Assembly: GCA_017165825.1 (NCBI GenBank)
Contig: CM029384.1
Coordinates: 23,093,611-23,157,610 of the forward strand
Direction: 5' to 3'
Source: Hepsetus odoe
Taxonomy: Eukaryota > Chordata > Actinopteri > Characiformes > Hepsetidae
DNA: 64,000 nucleotides
A program made the translations under genes and the position numbers. A model generated the notes under the pieces. The model saw nothing but the letters and a program-made list of their open reading frames with translations, did no database searches and was not told where the DNA came from. Shown here piece by piece: positions 10,770-22,428 of this stretch. Each line of letters begins with the position of its first letter. The stretch's first letter is position 1.

Positions 10770-11082
10770 TACTTAGAACTTATAATATCATCTCTTTTCT
10801 AATATCTCTTCTTCTTCTTTCCAGGTGATCTGCTGTGCACCAGAGGAGAATGGACTTATGAGTCCAGGTTCCTTTCAAGGTTTCTTCCTCCAATTTTAGG
10901 AAATTTTGCCTCTGTTGCCTTCCGCATGTTCATTAGTGGGATTGGACTTGAATGTGTGAGGCTGTTTTGTGAGAACAGTTGGAAAAAGCGCTATATAAAT
11001 AAAGCTAACTTGACATGAACTCATCTCCAGTTACTAACCTCCATGCTTCTTAAATCATAAGGTCTGTTTACTAATCCCCAGA
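10770..11082 (+). repeat. Left arm of an inverted repeat containing a LINE 3' tail
   Basis: Holds gatctgctgtgcaccagagg, then the common fish LINE tail ending aaaaagcgctatataaataa. It continues through ctaacctccatgcttct to tactaatcccca. The reverse complement of the whole stretch, with substitutions, is at 12325-12625. Confidence 0.8.
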
Positions 11083-11392
11083 GTGCAAAGTTTTAAATGA
11101 ACATGTTGTTTTTTTAGTCGCCATTGAGGGGTAATAGAGGACTCTTGTGTTACAATGTGTAGGTGGCTGGAAAAATATATATATTTTTTAGCTTCAGTAC
11201 CTGTTGGTAGAGTGGAGAACAGGAAGACTAGCAAAGAAGAACAGTGACGGAGAAGGTAAAGAGGTGAGCCAGTTTAATATTCTGAAAGATTTATTTCTAG
11301 TTTAGTAGTTATAACCCTGTTTTAGGTGGGATTTATAAGCCAGTGGCGATCTTTACAAAACATTCATTTGATGCAGAAATTGGGACTACTGT

Positions 11393-11650
11393 AGACAATG
11401 TGGACAAAACTAAAAGAGATGGCTGTTGATTTCAGGAGGCCACGTCTTCACTCTCCACTGAGCGTTGACAACTCTCCTGAGGAGATGGTCCAGAGTGCCA
11501 AGTTTCACATCACGGAGAAGCTCACATGGACCCTCCACACCATCTGATTAAACTGCTTCTTGATGAGGCTGCGAGCACATCTTCCTCCACCCATCCTCAC
11601 CACGCTCTACAGAGAAACCATGGAGAGCATCCTGAGCAGTGGACACTGGC
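11393..11650 (+). mobile_element. LINE reverse-transcriptase fragment
   Basis: Similar in order and wording to a common fish LINE ORF2 segment: gttgatttcaggagg, then ttccacatcac-like and catggaccctccacaccatc, and catcctcaccacgctctaca. Frames are broken. It is a different segment from the Rex1-like remnant just upstream. Confidence 0.5.
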
Positions 11651-12324
11651 TGTGTGTTTAGGTGTATGTAATAAACATAAAAAAACTGTGCAGTAAGAAT
11701 CATAAAACACGCTTTCTGTAGGAAGTGAAAGTCAGCTCTGATGGGAATGTTTCATAAGTTTCTAGCCTTATCTTCTTAGACTTTGGTTTATTGCATGCCC
11801 TTCTCAGCTTAGTCACCTAAAGAAAAGACAAACTATTCAATTACAGTAATGATGGACAAAGCCCAAACGTATAGGCTTGAACTTGAAGTTTTGGAAACTA
11901 TTATTGTAGAGTATTTGTACTCCGTAAGAGTTCATGAATGTGTTGTTCTTGGGACATGTATGGAAATGCAGGCTTTTGTAACAGCTGATCAAAGTCTGGA
12001 CCCGCAATAACAGGCAGTAAAAAAGACACATCCACCAATCAGATAAGCTTAACTTTATGTTGTCCTCTTCTTGTTGGTTTTTTATAGACGGCAACAGTCT
12101 CCAACTCAGGCTAATCGCTGTCCTGAACGTCATTTACTATTCAGGAATGCACTGATATGTGTTGTGACGTTTAGAGCTCCATTAACTTCCAAAAGAAGCA
12201 GGTTCTGCTTTACACTTTACAGAGTAAAATGCTGAAAAAAGACATTATAATGAGTCTTCATGGCTCACTTAAAGTTGGCGAACCACAACTAACGACGGTT
12301 ATTAATCTGGGGATTAGTAGACAG

Positions 12325-12625
12325 ACAGGACCTTGCGATCTGTGAAGATGCATGGAGGTTAGTAACTGGAGATGAGTTCATGTCAAGTCAGCTTTATTTA
12401 TATAGCGCTTTTTTACAACTGTTGTCACAAAACAGCCTCACACTATTCAAGTCCAAGCCCACTAATGAACAAGCGGAAGGCGGCAGATGCAAAACTTCCT
12501 AAAATTGGAGGAAGAAACTTTGGGAGGAATCAGAACTCAGAACCCCATGCTCCTCTGGTGGACAGCAGATCATCAGGAAAGAAGACGAAGTGAGATTAGA
12601 AAAGATGTTGATATTATGAGTTAAA
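12325..12625 (-). repeat. Right arm of inverted repeat (LINE 3' tail)
   Basis: Inverse copy of 10770-11082, including gctttatttatatagcgctt. Similarity extends past the LINE tail on the inner side, so the arms are a duplicated and inverted segment or two insertions of an element with a longer tail. About 1.24 kb separates the arms. Confidence 0.8.
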
Positions 12626-12666
12626 GAGTGTAAACAGATTTAGGCACTGGCAGTCTGTGGTTAGTA

Positions 12667-12886
12667 GAAGTGAAAGTGAAGTGAAAGTGACTACCTGTCA
12701 TTGCGAACACAGCACACAGTGAAGCACAACAAAATGCAACTGCTACTTTTAACCCGCACACCATGCAGCTATTTTAAGCGGAAGGGGAGCAGTGATGGGG
12801 ACGGTACGGCTCAAGGTCACCTCAGGGCAACCTACTTAACCCGATCCTGTGGCCTAGTCCATAAACACTAGACCACTGCTGCCCCA
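12667..12886 (-). repeat. tRNA-derived SINE
   Basis: Inverse copy from the tail gtgaaagtgactacctgtca to the head actagaccactgctgcccc, starting about 40 bp beyond the inverted LINE arm. Its B-box region is partly deleted. Confidence 0.8.
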
Positions 12887-13103
12887 GTAAATGAGAAATG
12901 ATGAGAAATGATCCGCTACTACTCATCTTCTAGGATAGAGTAGGAGCAGACGCACTGTTCATGCTTTTGTCAGTTTCTTTTCAGAATCCTACATGGCTGC
13001 CACCCCAGAGGGTCCCAATACCTTTTAGAGACCAGTCCCCATTTTCCCATCTTCCATCCCAGATGAGCACAGTGGGACATAGAACACCTGTCTCAGGTGT
13101 GCT

Positions 13104-13119
13104 GGGGGGGGGGGGGGGG
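13104..13119 (+). repeat. Uninterrupted 16-G run
   Basis: Sixteen consecutive G bases, about 0.5 kb upstream of the distal rnf44 CpG-rich region. Such a run can form a G-quadruplex and often varies in length. Confidence 0.9.
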
Positions 13120-13639
13120 ATGAGAACGAGACCTCTTTTAGTCAACCGAGACAATCAATTTCACCACACGACCAGCAGAGGGAGCCACATTACTGCACCC
13201 TGTCTTCTGCATAACTGCACTGCACACAATGACTTTTAATTATTGTACTGCATTACATTAATGCATAATCTCAGCTGTGCATTTATTCTGTGCACAAAGG
13301 TAATAAGCAGCCACTTGTGCTTGTGAGGTCTACTGAATATAACTCCCATTTTTACCAGAATCAAGGACACTTTCATGTGCACGTGCACATAATTAGTGTT
13401 GTTTCGCTCACTTTTACGGCCCTATACAGCACAAATGTACGTCTGCCTGTTAATTTGCGGCGCTGCACCTTCCTGCTCCTATTGATGATCTTGACCATCA
13501 GTCTGTGACATTGGGACGAAGTTAGTACAGTCATTACGGTAACGCAAGGGCGCCTTGAAGGTGGAGCACATAGGGGGGGTTTGTAAATGTAGCGTCAGTA
13601 TGCAAAGCCTGGCTACACACAGAAACTCAAAACGTCATT

Positions 13640-13894
13640 TTAAACGTCGTTAAGTTGTATTTTATTGAAGGGAGAAGCATACGCGACACCGTACATTGAG
13701 TCGGTTCGTGTGTTTAATGGCCGCGCCGTGCTGGACCCCCCCACGTCACCGCAGAAGTGGTGCAGTCCGCGGACTGTTCCACTTGACAGGAGGCGGCCGG
13801 GGACGTTAATGCCGCACCGAGTGGCCAAAGCGATGGACTGCGGGGAAAAACGCGAAAATGTCGGGGACTGAAATGCTTGCAGGTTAACAATCAG
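13640..13894 (+). promoter_or_regulatory. Distal CpG-rich region with candidate first exon of rnf44
   Basis: From about 13670 to 14060 CpG dinucleotides become frequent compared with the AT-rich flanks. A consensus donor (aatCAG|gtaagc) sits after 13894. The only downstream plus-strand gene is rnf44, whose first coding exon begins with an acceptor at 20296, so a noncoding first exon here is plausible. It competes or alternates with the one near 18.2 kb. Transcription starts are not known. Confidence 0.45.
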
Positions 13895-15254
13895 GTAAGC
13901 GTCCGCGCTGCTGTTTGGCCCGCGCTTGGAGAGGTTTGTTGGGTCGGAGGTGCGCAGGGTTCCCGTGTTTGGCTGGTCTGCCCCTCCTTGTTGCTGGGAG
14001 AGAGAGGCAGAGCCGCCGTGTTTACATCGGTTTCGGCTCTGTTTATAACACACGGCGAGCCCTAAAGCGGAAGAAACGCGTTAATTAGTCCCTCAGAGAA
14101 CATAAATCAGTTTGAACCCGGTTTCTCCCCGCTGTGTTGTCCTCTTTGCTAAACATCAGCCGTTTAATTCGCGGATGTGGTCCAGCAAGTAAAAATCCAC
14201 TCCAGGATTTGGCTCCAACTCTATAGATACCCCCTATCGGTGGCTTGGGCTCATCGCAGAAACCAGGCGGCTGGAGCGAAATCCCGGACCGGATTTGCCC
14301 TTTGCTGGGAAAAAAAGCGCCCAGTTCCAAAACATACTGCAGTTCTGGCCACTAAAATGCTCATTGGTTGCTGTTTGCAGAACATATAAGCCAACTTTTG
14401 ACCTCATTTCGTGGTTAAAATGCCTCTTGTGCTCGGCCGAAGGTTTGGTGCAAGGCTTACATAACAGCTGCACATCAACAACACAGCCTGGGCTGCTTTA
14501 TGGCTTTACTTTATACAGCCTCCATGTGCTTCAGTCAAGTCTGATCATTTGGCATTTGTGGCTCAAAGCTGTGCATTTTCACCTGACTTTTCATTCAGCC
14601 TCCCTTCAAAGGTAGGAGCCATGCTGGGCCTTTAAGGAGGAATCAATGTAAAGTTGTAATTTCTGTCAAATTAGACTGCAAAATTAGATCTGCTTGAATA
14701 TGGACTGGTCGCCCACACTGGAAGCAGATGTCCAGCTTTGTTTGTGTGGCATCCATGAAAACAATGCAGTGAAACAGCTGGGAATACACCGCCCTGGGTG
14801 GGTTTTTAATTCTATTATTTATTCTTTTTTTTTAACCGATTCACTGATATTTCACCCTCGTCGCCGTGCAAAGGTCTGCACAAGCGGTGATTCTGGAAAG
14901 TTAATGGCTGTTTGTGCCGGGAAACCATCAAATCACAAAGTTTTTGAAGTTGTCATTTTTGAGTCATTTCTGATTGGCTGACCTGAACTTTGCATCATCA
15001 GTCCAGGCTGTTTATAATAAGAATGGGCGGGGCTAACCTGCTGAATATGTAAATGTACATTTTAATATATAGGCTCTTTAAGGTGCCCTAGTTGGAGCTT
15101 TTTAAAATGAGTCCCGCCTGCAGGTCTGGCAGATAAAAAGAAAGTTATTTCTGCATTTTATCTGAATTTCTTTCGTACTTGAGGGCTTTTTGGCAGCAAG
15201 GCATAATAAGATTGCAATGCCTTCCGATATATCACAAGGCCCAAAATATGGTGA

Positions 15255-15640
15255 TAAGGCTTTGGTCATGTGCATATGGAGGCGGAGCTGGAGAGTCAGA
15301 GTTAAAGATGCTGAGATCTTCGTTGGGTGTGACGAGGATGGATAGAATTAGAAATGAGTTTATTAGAGGGACAGCTCAGGTTGGACAGTTTGGACACAAA
15401 GTTAGAGAAGCAAGGTTTGGACATGTCCAGAGGAGAGACGAGGATTATATCGGGAGGAGGATGTTGAAGATGGAGCTGCCAGGTAAACAGGAAGTACAAA
15501 GAGGAGGTAAATGGACGTGGTGAGAGAGGAGGTGCAGGTGGTCGGTGTGAAGGAGGAAGATGCAGAGGACTGGAAGAAATGGAGACGAAGCTGTGGCCAC
15601 CCCTAAACGAGAGCGAAAGAAGAAGGAGACTGCCAGTTAA
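15255..15640 (+). mobile_element. LINE 3' fragment
   Basis: Decayed end of a LINE reverse-transcriptase gene: ggcggagctggagagtcaga, gacgaggatggatagaatta, tttattagagggacagctca, then gtggccacccctaaacgaga before a short gaagaag tail. It supplies the unit seen expanded as a 30-bp minisatellite at 5.4 kb. Inverse fragments of the same family lie at 32.9 and 55.6 kb. Confidence 0.75.
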
Positions 15641-16849
15641 CAAACTTAGCATTATTATTATTATAGCCTGTCAATGTAGGATGTCTTTCAGTTTAATGTT
15701 CCGTCCAATCAGTTTACAGGCTTTCTAACAGTGTCTGAGCATCGAGTCCCGGAATCTATTGGCCTGCAACTTGATGGATTTAAAGAAGCTGACACACGGC
15801 TGGCTTTGTGGTCATAGTTATTATTAATTGCCACAAGGGGATACGAGCAGTAATTACAGTTTAATTAATGGTATTTAACCACTAATGCACTCTGTGAATC
15901 ATCTCGACATTAACGTTGATAGTAAATCAGAGCTTTATCTTATTTTACACGTTACTGGAGTGATGTTAAACTGATGCTTTAATGGGAACAGATGCACAAA
16001 TTAAGAGGAAAAAAGGGGCCGATGTCAGTGCAACACCGCTCCGAGCTGCAGAAAGAGAGAGCAGACGACGGGTTTCAGCCTGTGCGAATGTCTGCGGCTC
16101 CTCAGAACATTTGCACGGTGGAGGTTCTGAGTGGGAAAGCTCTGATTCAGACGCGCCAGGCACACCGCCAACCAGAAAGTGATAATTGCAGACTTTGTTT
16201 CTTGTTAATTATCATATCGCAGGAGCCTGTGGTGCAAAAACAGTTACTATACACTGTTTCTTCCATGGGTGATGTTTAACTGCCTGTGAAATACATCACA
16301 ATGTGGCCATTTTGGCTCCATTATTTGCTCTTTTGCATGATTCAGATCTGAAAATGAGCTGATTTGGAGTTTGGAGGCTGATAAACACCACCCTGTGCTG
16401 AGCAGACTGTTGTTAAACGAGCTGTCCATCATCCCCCTTTCTGCCATTGGCGTGGTGGAAGTGGGCGGGGCTACATATGCGTCCTGACGCCGTCGCTTGA
16501 TTCAGTGTGCGAACCGATTCATCTGGACCGAACACTCAATTGAATCGATTCATTTGCTCGAGTCCACTTTCCTCACTCCCTCCATGCACTTTGGGTCTGG
16601 GCTTTAATGCCCTTAATAGTCAGTCAAGTTTGATGAAGGTTCAGTTAAACCAGATTCTACAGTTGGAGCATTTGAACGATGAATCAAATCAATGAATTAA
16701 GTGACTCCTTTACGATTTCATTTTCATTCCTGGGGGCAAAATGGAGTTTATATAAAAATAAAATTATAGTATAAATAGTTCATATAAATAAAAATACGTT
16801 TTATTCTTATTTCTTCATTGTGCAGTGGAAACTTCAGCACCACCGTCTC

Positions 16850-16930
16850 CATCCCGTATAGCTAGTTGGTCTCACTACCGCCCTGTAAACCTTCCCTTTC
16901 ATTCTTGCTAGTTGCGTCTGATGTCCATGG
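16850..16930 (-). mobile_element. Short LINE fragment
   Basis: Shares ggtctcactac and tgtaaaccttccct with the inverse LINE fragment at 33.11-33.16 kb. Only about 80 bp are recognisable. Confidence 0.45.
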
Positions 16931-17414
16931 TCAACAAAGGTGATCAGTCCTCTGCGTGTCTTTTCTTCACCTCTTTTTTGCTGATTTTTGCAGCTCTTCT
17001 TTAAACAAACCCTTCCAGTCTGAATGCTTGTGGGCAAACCTTGAAGCACGTAATGGGAACCAGGACTCTGAATGGTCTTGCGAGACGTGTTGGCAAGTTC
17101 ACATGTGGACACCAGTTGGTTTGACGGAAGCGCAGGACAGAGCATTCAGCAGGGACGTGCGGATTGAGATTCTGGGCCGATGCCATTTTATTAGGGCCTC
17201 AGTTATGGGAAAAATCATGTGTCCTGCTATTCCGGCCCAAATCAAGATCGCGATGATTTACTGTGGAAACATCGTGCATCTGTTGTTTTCTTTTCTGAGC
17301 GTTCATTTCAAACTTGTCTATTTAACTGCGATAAAATCAGTTCTTGTAATCGAAACAATTCAAGGAAAGATTCAAGAATAAGGCTTCAATCTTAATAGTT
17401 TGAGCAGTGCTTTA

Positions 17415-17640
17415 TGAAAGTGAAAGTGACTACCTTTGTCATTGTGAAACGCAGCACAACACAACGAAACTCAACCTCTGCATTTCACTCACACACACAC
17501 ACACGTGCAGCAGGGGGCAGCTATTGAAAGTGCCTGGGGAGCAGTGATGGGGACGGTACCTTGCTTGAGGGTTCCTCAGAGGGAATCGAACCCACAACCT
17601 TCTGATCCGGGGCAACTCCCAAACCACTCGGCCACCGCTT
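17415..17640 (-). repeat. tRNA-derived SINE
   Basis: Inverse copy from the tail gaaagtgaaagtgactacct to the head ccactcggccaccgctt. It lies just upstream of the proximal rnf44 CpG island and contains a (CA)n expansion in the core. Confidence 0.85.
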
Positions 17641-17739
17641 ATTAAGGGACGATTTTGACAAATTCAGCTTTAAGTCTGCTGCTTGCATGATGTGACTCAG
17701 CGAGGCTAAAGTGTGCTTCTCTGGAACGTCTGCACGTCA

Positions 17740-18212
17740 CCAGTAAAGAGTTTTTAAGGCTAAAATTCAACTTCGGATTCGCGAGCTTGGGAATCGATTC
17801 GCAAAACAACGAATCGGCTCACTGGCGAGTAAGCGGACCCCAGCGGAATGACAACACGCGCGCTGGAATGTTGCGAAGCGAGCGCGAGGACGCGACGGTT
17901 CTGACAGAAAGCCGTTCCAGCCTCGGCGTTTTGACTCGGAACCGGGTCTAAAATGAGCCCAGTTTAGAGCCGCGGAGCTGCGGCGGACTTTATCGAAAGC
18001 CCGTGTTGGACACGAACCCCCTGAGCGAGCAGAGGGAGGAAGTAAACGGACGGTACAAAGGAAAACACAAGGGGAGGACGCTCGCGGAGTGAAGCGTGTA
18101 TGGGCGTTAGCTCTCAACGGCCGGGGTTGCTAACATTTTACAACCCCCAAAAACTCGAATAAAAGCCACTAAACCGCCGGGGACCCGCCGGACTCGGAGC
18201 AGCTGCACACAA
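17740..18212 (+). promoter_or_regulatory. rnf44: Proximal CpG island and candidate noncoding first exon of rnf44
   Basis: Very CpG-rich from about 17770 to 18250 (for example acaacacgcgcgctggaatg). A donor cacacaa|gtaagc follows 18212. The next acceptor that fits rnf44 is at 20296, implying a 2.1 kb intron in the 5' UTR. This is the more convincing of the two candidate promoters, being stronger in CpG and nearer. Open frames on both strands here are composition artefacts. Confidence 0.6.
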
Positions 18213-19145
18213 GTAAGCCTTAGCTAGCATATCCTACCCCAACCTAACCGCTTTTAACCCACAAAACGACAAAAAAGGGCAAAGTTATCGACGGTGTCCG
18301 TTGAGGGGTCGCGTTCCAAATACAGCAGCGAGTCCACTTCATAGACTCGGGCAGCCTCGGTGCCCCAGAAGGGCCTGTTTCGGACATAAACAAACAGCTA
18401 AGCTGTCCCCACGTTCTCCGTTTCCTGTTTGGGCTCGTTTGCATCCGAGAAAGCAGCAGAAAGCCACCTCTGAGGTGCGTTTTTTCCTTCTCAAACGTCC
18501 TCGGTGTGCTAGTTTTGGGTGTAAAAAGAGCAAAAGGAATAGCAGCCGGGCTAAACAAAGTGAGCCACATGGGCAGGACTGTCTTTGTGCTGCCCGGACC
18601 CCCAGATCCTCAGCACCCAGCAGGAGTTCAGATGATTATTATGCATTAATAGCATCATTTGCTCCACCAGGAAAGGACTCGGACTCTGAAAAGTTGTGTA
18701 AAAGCTGCCGAACGAGTGCAGTGCTTGTACTTTTGCTGCAGGCGCTCGTTAGGTGTCGCCTCTTTGTTATTGCTTTGTCTCTGAGCACATGGCCGTCCCT
18801 GCTTTGTTGAGCAGCATCTGGAGTCCCACCAGCAGAGCTTTCTCCTCCTCTATGCCCCAGCAGACCTTGGTTATTAGGCATTTTCATGCATTTAGATGCA
18901 GATGAGGGTGCTTTACGTTTCACATTCTGATAAAAATGGTTTCACTATTCAATGTTGTAAATAAACACACACACACGCTCATCAGATGGTCAAATTGTGA
19001 AGAAAATACAACAGAAAGCTTCATTCTTTGCTGTTTTTTTTTCTTTCTGTTTGTATTGTTTTTAAACTGTGTTGATAGTTTGTTCCGAAGTTTTTAATAT
19101 TTGTAGACATTTCGGTAAACTGTGAGGATCAGGGAGGTCGTGGAT

Positions 19146-19389
19146 GGGCAGCGGTGGCCTAGTGGTTAAGGAGTTTGGCCTGGAAGATTGTGGGTTCAGA
19201 CCCCTTACCGGTTGGTACCTTTGAGCAAGGTATTGTCCCCGTCACTGCTCCCTGGGCAGCTTTCATAGCTGCCCCCTGCTGCATGTGTTTGTGGGTGAAA
19301 TGCAGAGGTTTTTCACAGAGTGAACCACAGAGGTTTTTCTGTGCCGTATACTCACAATGACGAATAGTCACGTTCACTCCACTTCGTGG
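19146..19389 (+). repeat. tRNA-derived SINE
   Basis: Clear head gcagcggtggcctagtggtt, damaged B-box (gggttcagaccccttacc), core and tail ending atagtcacgttcactccact. It lies in the intron between the candidate first exon and first coding exon of rnf44. Confidence 0.85.
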
Positions 19390-19470
19390 GATCGATTCCC
19401 GGTACCCTGAGGTATCTTTTGAGAAAGGTACCGTCCCCATCAGTGCTCCCCAGGCTGTGTGTGTGGGTGT
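19390..19470 (+). repeat. Partial tRNA-derived SINE
   Basis: Begins at the B-box (gatcgattcccggtaccctg) directly after the previous copy's tail and ends within the core (agtgctccccaggc). This is a second head-to-tail SINE pair, like that at 8659-9081. Confidence 0.65.
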
Positions 19471-20009
19471 TTTTGACAGCTAGCCTCTTTCTCCAAAGCC
19501 CGTTTATCTAAAGGCTTGATTGGGAGTGGAGTCTGTCCGGTATTTTGTAACGTGCGAAGGGATTGGCGTGTTAAGAACTGTGAACAAGTAATCTTTAAAA
19601 TCTAGTTTAATGAGAAACCTCAGTTTTCATCTAAGCACATCTAAGACTCCCCTGTCCCCTTTTAGTTATGCTTAGATATAAATTTTACAGACAACATAAC
19701 AAAAACGGCCCGCTGGAAAACTTGTTACATGGGAGCTGCGAGTTGCAGAGATGACAAAAACTCAATCCTAAACATGAGAATCTGAGACAAACAAGAAATG
19801 ATTCAGATTAAATTTTTTGAAAGAATCGGCATCTTTTAAATGAAATGGTGCACAAAGTATTCTGTAACAATTGCAGTTAAATTCTGATCCCTTAACCTCT
19901 TGTTACAGTTTAGAAATGTAACATGGGAGTAAGACTTTTATCCATCGTTATCATCCATCTGAGAAGCTTGTGCTCACCAGGAGGGCAGGATTGCTAGAGA
20001 TCATGGGGC

Positions 20010-20212
20010 GAAAAGCAGACCGACAGCCTGGACAGGTCACCACTCCATCACAGGGCGAACACACTCCCACACACACACACACACACACATTAGTGATCAT
20101 CGACAAGCCATGCCTGCCTATGGGCTGTGGGAGGAAACCCACGCAAACATAGGGTGAACATGTGGGCCGTCCTGGCTGGGTATCGAACCCAGAACCTTCT
20201 CATGACTCACCG
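20010..20212 (-). repeat. Second SINE type (HE1/V-SINE-like), inverse
   Basis: Reads as the complement of a tRNA-derived SINE of another family: tgggaggaaacccacgcaaa and gggtatcgaacccagaacct, with a (CA)n insert. A plus-orientation relative is at 63430-63600. The family name is from memory. Confidence 0.5.
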
Positions 20213-20295
20213 GGACGCCCTGGACCAACGTTTTGTCGTTGATGCTGATTGCGTGTGAAGATGTTTAAATATTGTCTCCCCCCCATCTTTGACAG

Positions 20296-20493
20296 ACTGA
20301 AGACAATCCGAGGCTGTGAGACCCAAGTGCCTCTAGCACTACTGCTCCGCCACCCCAGCTGTGACCTGTTCGGCACGACGTCACAAATGCGACCATGGGA
20401 AATAGCTGTGAATAGGCGGCCGCCAACAGCCCCCTTAAACCAGAGGAGGTTCCTCGGGGAGCCCTGCAACGCGCCTGTGCACCTCAGGAGAAG
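20296..20493 (+). CDS. rnf44: rnf44 first coding exon
   Basis: Acceptor ctttgacag precedes 20296, and the donor AGAAG|gtgggt follows 20493. Translation starts at the ATG at 20387, the only start giving the family's N-terminus MRPWEIAVNRRPPTAPLNQ (the human protein starts MRPWALAVTRWPPSAP, from memory). The preceding 91 bases are 5' UTR and include stops in this frame. It ends two bases into a codon, completed by the first base of the exon at 22290. Confidence 0.85.
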
Positions 20494-22391
20494 GTGGGTG
20501 GTTCCTCACGCGCACAAGCTCAGCATCACGATTAGTGCTTCATTAGTGCTTCGAGTGGATCTTTGGTTCACATCAAAATCTTAAGCAGAAGACTTATATA
20601 CAGTACTGTGCAAACGTTTCAGGCAGGTGTGAAAAAATGCTGTAAACAGAACGCTTTCAGAAATGGAAGTGTTCATCATTTATTTTCATCAATCAACAAA
20701 ATGCAGTGAATGAACAAAAGAGAATCTAAATCAGATCCATATTTGGTGTGACCACCCTTTGCCTTCAAAACAGCATCAGTTCTTCTAGGTACACTCGCAC
20801 ACGGTTTTTGAAGGAACTCGGCCGGTTGGTCGTTCCAAACATCTTGGAGAACTGAGCACAGATCTTCTGTGGATGTAGCTTCCTCACATCCTTCTGTCTC
20901 TTCATGTGATCCAGACACACTGGATGATGTTGAGATCAGGGCTCTGTGGGGCAGAAGAACTGATGCTGGTTTGAAGGCAAAAGGAAGAAACACCAAATAT
21001 TGATCTGATTTAGATTTTTCTTTTGTTCGCTCACTTTGCATTTTGTAAATTGATCAAAATAAACGATCATTATTGATATTTCTGAAAGCGTTCTTTGTTT
21101 ACAGCATTTTTTCCACACCTGCCTAAAACTTTTGCACAGTACTGTAGAAGATAGGGTCCAGAATACACTGATAGCTAGAAAAGAACGGCTGTTTCATCCG
21201 AATTTCTTAAAGCAATAAAAGTAAAAAAAAATGTTTTATTAAAAGTGAGCTTGAATGTGAAATATTTTGGCCATTTTCCTTCTTTCCAATATTTTACATT
21301 CGGTGTAATTTTAATGGGTTTGTTTGATGGTTAAGGTGGGTATTATAATAATTAAAAATATGTTAAATTGGCGGATCATGTTAAAAATTGGATAGAAAAC
21401 CAGGAAAAATGACAAGACCCCATATACGACGTTGATGTATATAAGCGTGTTGTAACAACTAATTACAACAACATGACTACAGTGTTTTGATCATTTTGAG
21501 ATTATTTGGACTGGATGCGAAGGGAGGGTGTTTTAAATGCAGCTGCCTTTTTACGCGGTTAGAAACTGCAGCTTTTTGACGTTGATAAATTGAATAAATT
21601 CTAGCGATCTAAGGTTTCTGAGCAAAACAAAAATACAGCTTGAGAGTCTGGTAAAAGTTGAAAGAAGTCGAAACTTGAGCGGGATATTTCAGCAACACGA
21701 AGCAAGTAAGGTCTCGCAAGACACAACCTGCCTAGCACCTCGAATTATGCGTAATTATCCTACAGCGGGAGCCGCGGCTGCATGGCGCACGTACCCTTCT
21801 CATTATTTAACTCGTAAAAATGGTGAGATTGGCTAAAAACAAAATGATCTACTGCTGATGTCTGGCCTAGTGGTTAGGAAGCAGGCCCCAGAATCAGAAG
21901 CTTGTGGGTTCGAATCTCAGACCAGTAGGTTACCCTGAAGTACGCTTGAGCAAGGGTACTGTCGCCGTAACTGCTCCCCGGGCGCTTTCAACCACTGCCC
22001 CCTGCTGCAGGCGTTTGCTTGTGTGTGGGTTAAATGCAGAGGTGTAATTTCGTTGTGGTTCACTGTGCGCTGGGCTGTGCACTCACAAGAAAAGTTACTT
22101 TGACGTTCACTTTAAAAATCTTAATCATGTGCCGAAAATGTTTCATCACAATAATAAATCACTTCATACCTTTTGCAAGTGGCTTGAGAAAGTTGCGAGT
22201 GTCTAGTTTTGGCCACTCCCAGTATACCCTGAATATTAAATAGATAACGCTGTGTGTGGTCTGTTTCTTTGCGTGTTCCTGCGCTCCAGTCCTCCAGTGC
22301 GACGGCAGTGGGGGCAGCGAGACAGACCTGTTTTGCACGGTTCCCTGGGGCAGGATGAGACCTTTCACCATCCTGTGTTCTCGCAGCAGCA

Positions 22392-22428
<37 letters not shown>

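Noticed and set aside
13640..14053. 137-codon minus-strand open frame
   Set aside because: High GC reduces stop codons, and three frames are open here. No motif or splice support was seen; a CpG-rich first-exon region explains it better.
15302..15652. Open frames of 114-116 codons on both strands
   Set aside because: They are remnants or antisense of a decayed LINE reverse-transcriptase 3' end seen elsewhere in the window.
18301..18810. 169-codon plus-strand open frame
   Set aside because: It overlaps the rnf44 proximal CpG island and intron. It has arginine/serine-rich shuffled composition and no domain, and the opposite strand is open too.
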